This document shows positions 59,266 to 64,000 of a stretch of DNA of 64,000 nucleotides, piece by piece. Both the position numbers and the translations under genes were made by a program. The number at the start of each line of letters is the position of its first letter. Position 1 is the first letter of the stretch. Below the pieces are notes generated by a model. The model had not been told where the DNA came from. It did no database searches and saw only the letters and a program-made list of their open reading frames with translations. The DNA is from JBBTSG01 sp038064775 (GTDB lineage: Bacteria > Patescibacteriota > Minisyncoccia > UBA6257 > GWB1-50-10): positions 1 to 64,000 of the forward strand of contig JBBTSG010000006.1 in NCBI GenBank assembly GCA_038064775.1, given 5' to 3'.

Positions 59266-60690
59266 TTAATTCTGATAAGTATTTTCTTTAAGCTTGTAAG
59301 TGGCTAGGGCGAGGACTAAAAACAAATTTATATAAATTGGTAGAACGTCAAAAAGCACTATTCCCTGCACCAAATAAGCTATCAAAACCGCGAAGAGCAA
59401 AGCGAGCTCTGAAGATAAATATTTTTGGTTAGTTAATTCTTTTTCATTGTGATTATTATTCTTTTTCAGTTGATTATTTTCTCTAAGATTGGTTTTTGTT
59501 TTTTTATAGAGTTGGATGAAGAAGATGGTGAAGATACTTAAGAAGCTTAAGAAACCGAAAGCGCCTGTTTCCACCAGATAATCAAAGTAAATACTGTGAG
59601 CACGATCAAACCAAGCGCCAAATCCCTGACTCGGCGTAAAATAGGCGGTATTGAAACGCCGATCAAAAACCTGAATAAAATTTTCTGGTCCCCAACCGAA
59701 AATTGGTCGCGCCTTAAATCCGTCCCAAGCAATTTGCCACATAAGAGCCCGAGTTTTAAATGTGTTCGCGTCTAAAGAAATGGTAAAAATGCGCGAAGCG
59801 GGAAGAGATTTCACAAACGGCGTATCTTGGAATTTTATGAACAAACCTACAACAAGAACAAAAAGAGTTACCCCAACCAAAAGCCGCTTACGCCAAGCTT
59901 GATGAACATAGATGAAGTAACCGAGAAATGCGACAATAGCTACGACGAAACCGAGAAAAGCGCCGCGGGTCGCAGCAAGATAAAGAACGGCTAAGAAAAT
60001 TGCGCCAAGACCTGCAAGCGCAAAATTTTCAAAAGACAATTTTTTCTTGCTTCTATTACCAATAAAAAGCATTGCTAAGTAAAAAAGTATGAAAATGGCA
60101 TAAGCACCAACATAAGATGAATTTCCAATCGAACCATCGAACCGAAAACCGGGCTGGCTAAATGACGGTCCGATAAAGTCCTTAAAAGACTGGAAAAACG
60201 AGCCGTTTGCCGCCTGATCTATATATTTTAATCCTGCTCCCGCGCCATACGCTGTCATTAGCAAACCAGTAATAATGGATGACCAAAAAATTTTCCGCCA
60301 ATCCTTATCGTCGTGGAAAAGCATAATTAAGAGCCAAAAGAAAATTAATAGATGGAGTAATTGTAAACCTCCCTCGCCGCGCTCAAAATTAGACCAAAAA
60401 GAAAATGACGGATCAACGCCAAAAAGAGAAGCTAAAATAACCGCTAAGACGAAAATCGAAACCGCGATTGCAAGCGGCGACTTCAAAAGTTTAATAAATT
60501 TTTTCTCATAAATCTCCGCCTCTGGTGAAAGTACAAGACCGAGAAGAAAAGATATGAGCGCAAGATCAACAGTTGTCCGAAACCAGGTGTACTTACCGAC
60601 AATAAAAGGAAAAAGCGTGGAAACGGTAACAACCGCAACTGCTAAAACAGAAATAATTAGAAAAAATTTTGCCGTCTTAAAATAAGCCAT
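59266..60690 (-). CDS. Wzy/O-antigen ligase-type polymerase, 474 aa
   Basis: About 11-12 membrane helices with a large outer loop containing RALMWQIAWDGFKARPIFGWGPENF and WFDRAHSIYFDYLVETG, the Wzy_C signature. It joins glycan repeat units or transfers them to a lipid or protein acceptor, working with the flippase at 16454. It is preceded by a terminator from the surface-protein gene. Confidence 0.92.
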   Translation of the reverse strand: MAYFKTAKFFLIISVLAVAVVTVSTLFPFIVGKYTWFRTTVDLALISFLLGLVLSPEAEIYEKKFIKLLKSPLAIAVSIFVLAVILASLFGVDPSFSFWSNFERGEGGLQLLHLLIFFWLLIMLFHDDKDWRKIFWSSIITGLLMTAYGAGAGLKYIDQAANGSFFQSFKDFIGPSFSQPGFRFDGSIGNSSYVGAYAIFILFYLAMLFIGNRSKKKLSFENFALAGLGAIFLAVLYLAATRGAFLGFVVAIVAFLGYFIYVHQAWRKRLLVGVTLFVLVVGLFIKFQDTPFVKSLPASRIFTISLDANTFKTRALMWQIAWDGFKARPIFGWGPENFIQVFDRRFNTAYFTPSQGFGAWFDRAHSIYFDYLVETGAFGFLSFLSIFTIFFIQLYKKTKTNLRENNQLKKNNNHNEKELTNQKYLSSELALLFAVLIAYLVQGIVLFDVLPIYINLFLVLALATYKLKENTYQN

Positions 60691-60749
60691 ACTTCCAGTT
60701 TTTAAATACTATCTAATTAAAGAGTTTTGTTCAAGTAAAAAATTAAATC

Positions 60750-60776
60750 AAAAAGACCCCTTCTCGGGGTCTTTTT
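60750..60776. terminator. Terminator after the surface-protein gene
   Basis: AAAAAGACCCC and GGGGTCTTTTT form a perfect stem around TTCTC. Confidence 0.9.
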
Positions 60777-60821
60777 GTTCGATTATATGCTATCGAAAAA
60801 CTAGAAATCAGTTAAGCAGAA

Positions 60822-63800
60822 TTAGCTACTCGACAAGGTCGTCACCTCAACCGACGGCATTATTCCAGGAATAACACCATCAATATAGAGACCAGTGGGT
60901 ACGCTTGCAGAGTTTGTCGGGTTAGACGGGTAACCATAGAGATCACTACCTTTTACGTAGTAAAGAAGGTTGCCGATCGTCTGAATAGAGAACTTGAAGG
61001 TGTTGCCGTTATCCGCCGCAACGTTCGTCTTGATAATCAAGTATCTTGAAGAACCTCCAAGAATCGTTCGATTTGCTTCAGATGCAGAAATTGTGTATCC
61101 GAAAGGAACGCTTGAAGAACCAAGGGAGGTCGCCCATGTAGAAGTGCTGTAGGTGATATCAGCGCTTGAATTAGACATCTGGGAAGCATACAGCGTGTAA
61201 GCGCTAGATGTTGCCGTTGTCGTACCAGCGCCACTATTGTAGAAGGTCATACCCGTAGTGGAAGTTGAAAGATAAATCGGGGTTGCGCCGTTATTCGTAA
61301 TCTTAAATGTCGCAACTGTCTGACCAGATGTTAAACCAATTATCTTTGTTGCCACCGTTGGCGAAACTCCTGTAACAACAACACTCTGCGGTACAACGAA
61401 TGAATAGCCGGTAGAAACAACCGTGCTAGCACCGGTACTGATTCCAGGTTGACCTGTCACCGTACCAGTCGTAAGTCCACTCACTGAACCCTTTACGGTC
61501 ACATGAGTGCTTGAAGCAATAACGAACGCGAAGCTATTACCAAGGTCATCTATCGTGCCGACCCCAACATCAGCTTTCACGTAAATCGTCGTGCCACTAA
61601 CTGGCACCGGCGCAGTCAAAATATTATCTGACGTACCACCGACGGATGGGAAAGTAACAACGCATTCACCGGCAATACAAGTATCAAACTGTCCTTTTGT
61701 TAATCCTGCTGGTACAAGATCGCCAGAAAGCGTGATATTCCTTAGAGTCGTCGTTGTTAAACCAGTTGAACCGGAACTTGTCGCTGTAAGCTTCAAGGAA
61801 GTAATTTTTTGCGTTTCATTAGCTGAACTCAATCTAACCGCAAACCACGTTCCTTGAGTTGCGCCAACCGAAACCGTTTGGTTATTACTTGGTGTAGCGC
61901 CTGCGCCAGTTACGAGGTTCATATTAAGCGAACCGGAAGTAACTATAGTTTGCGCCTGACCACTACCGGCGAAACTAATATCCGTACCGTTCGTCAAACT
62001 ATTACCTGTTGTCACGCCAACGGCGGTTATAGCCGATGTTGACGAAGCAACATTGAAAGTGTGTGTGACGTTAGCGGATGTGGATGAAGCAACATTAGCC
62101 ACTAAGTAAAGAGTGATTGGTGTTGCGCGGTTGACCACAATCGGCGATGAGAAATTGAAGTTTGTGGTAGCGCCGTTTGTCGCTGTTGAAGCGGTTGTTG
62201 AAAGAACTGTACCGCCACTCACTGGGTTACCTTTGTACATCACAAGACTAGTAATTCCGGTGTAATTGGAGTCACTGCTTGAATCTGATACTTTAACGGT
62301 CGTCACATTCACGTCTTCACCGCCCGCCGAAGAATTCAAAGTAATAGTGGCGAAAACATAATCGTTCGTGCCCACCACTACTGATTGGCCGGCAAGTGGC
62401 AATGATGCAAGTGTTGTCACCGTAAGAGCGGCTGCTTTAACTGAAAGCGCGAGGCCATCAGTCGCCGCCACAGTCGGATCAACGAGGTCATTTGTTACTA
62501 AACGTTTGGCTTGAATAATATCAAAGGACTTCACTTGATAACTATCAACCGCTGTCGCGGTCGAAGGAATCGAAGTTTCAACCGTTATAAAGTTATCCAC
62601 GCCTTGAGTGGCAACCGGATAACTCGACAAGGTAAAGGTAGCTGCCGTAATCGGCGAAACATTGGAACCGCCAGTGCTGTAGACAATCGCGCCGTTAAAC
62701 TTCACATAAACCGTGCCGGTTAATGTTTTAGCGGCTGCAGTCGAAGTCGCAATGTAGAAACTAACCTGCCGCACTTCCATGTTCTCGCCACTCGGCCTAA
62801 AGTTGTATTTCGCTAAGAGAACATTGTTCGCGGAAGGAGTAACCGCCGCGCTTGGCGAATCAATTGTTCGCGTCAAAGTCGCCGTGCCGGTACCAATCGT
62901 CTGGATGTTGAAACCATTACCGATCGGGAACGCGGAGTCATTCGTCGCCGCCGCGCCCGGAATAACGGAGACACCGGTCGTCACGCCCATCAGATTAATA
63001 TCGTAGTTGTTGTAAACCACAAGGTTAATTGTTTTTGTCGTGCCGCCGATAAGCTTCGCTTTTACGGTGAAATTTTTCGTTAACCCCTTATCAATGAAGT
63101 AAGCGGGTGTAATCGTAAAGTTTACATACTGGCCCATTGGCTGAGCAGTCGCCAAAATATTACCGGATTGATCAAGTAACTGAACATCCGCGTAATCGCC
63201 TGCTCCCGCGTTGCCATAGTTATATAAGGTCAAAGCGGAAAAGTTTACTCCTTCATTAGAAGAGGTTTCTCGAACCTGGAATTTTGTAATTTCCTGTTGG
63301 CTCACTGGATCAACACTTAAAGAGCTTGAACCGGTTGAGGTCAAAACATCTAAAGTAGTGGAAGCTAACGCGCTCGCGCCACTTACGATGTTCATTCCAT
63401 TACCAACAATCGGGTAACTACCACCAATTGAAGTTGTGTCAGCCATAATTGCCGACGCCGAATTAATGTTAAACGCAACCGTGCCGGTAATAGAACCTGT
63501 CACAAGGTTGAATCGCACTGTAAACGAAGTTGACTGTCCTGCCGCAACCATAATCGGGCTGCTTGGGAAAGTAATACCGATTGTGTTATCAGCGTTAATA
63601 GAAGTTATAACATTGCCGTGCCGCACACCCATGGCGTCAATAACGTCAACACCATTAAGAGATGTGTTCGCGACAAAGCCACTCTTCTGCAAAGTAACGC
63701 CTGTCACATTCACTGCTTTAGAACCAGCCGTCAAGTTAACCTTTAAAGCTGGATTGAAAGCTGTTCCTGAACCGATTGTTCTTGCCGCTGGCGTATCAAC

Positions 63801-64000
63801 CGCCAAAGAAGCAACTAAATCAGTACCGGAAGGCACAATTACGACTGGCGGAATACCACCAGTACCTCCTGTTGCTGTACCCACAAAAGCCGCGCGGGTT
63901 TTCGGACCGAAGTAACCGACGGAAGGAGTAACTCCCTTCGCCGCCTGCCAAGCCGCCAAAGCCGCCTTAGTCAAAGAACCAAAGAAGGCTGTCGGGGCCG
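60822..64000 (-). CDS. Large peptidoglycan-binding surface protein, 5' end outside the window
   Basis: The frame is open to the window edge, so the start and any signal peptide are missing. At the visible N-terminus, PTAFFGSLTKAALAAWQAAK followed by GYFGPKTRAAFVG is a PG_binding_1 repeat that anchors proteins to peptidoglycan. The remaining roughly 1000 residues are rich in Thr, Ser, Val and Gly. They form serial beta-sandwich-like units, with LVASLAVDTPAARTIGSGTAF and several VTTLxSxPxAGQ-like starts. Only two Cys are seen. Such proteins are common on Patescibacteria and may bind hosts or form a surface layer. Confidence 0.88.
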   Translation of the reverse strand, partial: APTAFFGSLTKAALAAWQAAKGVTPSVGYFGPKTRAAFVGTATGGTGGIPPVVIVPSGTDLVASLAVDTPAARTIGSGTAFNPALKVNLTAGSKAVNVTGVTLQKSGFVANTSLNGVDVIDAMGVRHGNVITSINADNTIGITFPSSPIMVAAGQSTSFTVRFNLVTGSITGTVAFNINSASAIMADTTSIGGSYPIVGNGMNIVSGASALASTTLDVLTSTGSSSLSVDPVSQQEITKFQVRETSSNEGVNFSALTLYNYGNAGAGDYADVQLLDQSGNILATAQPMGQYVNFTITPAYFIDKGLTKNFTVKAKLIGGTTKTINLVVYNNYDINLMGVTTGVSVIPGAAATNDSAFPIGNGFNIQTIGTGTATLTRTIDSPSAAVTPSANNVLLAKYNFRPSGENMEVRQVSFYIATSTAAAKTLTGTVYVKFNGAIVYSTGGSNVSPITAATFTLSSYPVATQGVDNFITVETSIPSTATAVDSYQVKSFDIIQAKRLVTNDLVDPTVAATDGLALSVKAAALTVTTLASLPLAGQSVVVGTNDYVFATITLNSSAGGEDVNVTTVKVSDSSSDSNYTGITSLVMYKGNPVSGGTVLSTTASTATNGATTNFNFSSPIVVNRATPITLYLVANVASSTSANVTHTFNVASSTSAITAVGVTTGNSLTNGTDISFAGSGQAQTIVTSGSLNMNLVTGAGATPSNNQTVSVGATQGTWFAVRLSSANETQKITSLKLTATSSGSTGLTTTTLRNITLSGDLVPAGLTKGQFDTCIAGECVVTFPSVGGTSDNILTAPVPVSGTTIYVKADVGVGTIDDLGNSFAFVIASSTHVTVKGSVSGLTTGTVTGQPGISTGASTVVSTGYSFVVPQSVVVTGVSPTVATKIIGLTSGQTVATFKITNNGATPIYLSTSTTGMTFYNSGAGTTTATSSAYTLYASQMSNSSADITYSTSTWATSLGSSSVPFGYTISASEANRTILGGSSRYLIIKTNVAADNGNTFKFSIQTIGNLLYYVKGSDLYGYPSNPTNSASVPTGLYIDGVIPGIMPSVEVTTLSSS

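Noticed and set aside
63436..63915. 159-aa plus-strand frame opposite the surface protein
   Set aside because: Its Val/Pro/Thr-rich sequence is the mirror of a repetitive gene, so a long antisense frame is expected by composition.
1..64000. CRISPR array or rRNA genes
   Set aside because: No regularly spaced repeats with unique spacers and no rRNA-like conserved blocks were seen anywhere in the window.

Overview
The window looks like part of a draft or metagenome-assembled genome of a Patescibacteria/CPR bacterium, most likely a parcubacterium. This is inferred from the AT-rich, tightly packed genes, the standard genetic code with TGA used as stop, a compact set of core genes, a PilM-PilN fusion, GIY-YIG and palindromic repeats beside tRNA genes, and a long peptidoglycan-binding surface protein. 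A run of 100 N (32068-32167) marks a scaffold join.

Bases 1-15000 are mostly housekeeping, nearly all on the minus strand. They hold tRNA-Asn with a GIY-YIG nuclease gene against its 5' end, tRNA-Lys, a B12-dependent ribonucleotide reductase, and lepB-hisS-hinT followed by rpsU-yqeY-ybeY-ftsA-ftsZ. After these come pth, two type IV pilus genes, and a redox group (thioredoxin reductase, glutaredoxin, SPW protein, DsbA-like protein). A small zinc-ribbon gene in this stretch has an in-frame TAG.

Bases 15140-60690 form one very large surface-polysaccharide locus. It has a polyprenyl-phosphate sugar transferase, a Wzx-type flippase, a Wzy-type polymerase/ligase, at least nine glycosyltransferases, many SDR and aminotransferase sugar enzymes, and several methyltransferases. 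Four long minus-strand operons can be followed by overlapping or abutting genes: 25344 to 20457, 31788 to 25852, 41058 to 33173, and 51099 to 41896. The third operon is the most unusual. It joins acetaldehyde dehydrogenase, 4-hydroxy-2-oxovalerate aldolase, an acetolactate-synthase-like TPP enzyme and a three-gene ATP-citrate-lyase-like set to an epimerase. It lies next to a PMP-type sugar 3-dehydrase, so I suggest a route to a branched or carbon-extended deoxysugar.

Scattered through the locus are stand-alone genes, each with its own strong TTGACA promoter and usually a good Shine-Dalgarno site (secreted protein, small membrane protein, NUDIX-like, HD, GNAT, P-loop kinase). They look like independently acquired cargo. 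The window ends inside a gene for a large peptidoglycan-binding surface protein.

A second theme is small palindromic elements that sit at gene ends and carry or leave partial copies of those ends (tRNA-Asn, tRNA-Lys, the oxidoreductase at 18052, ftsZ). One copy lies in frame inside yqeY.
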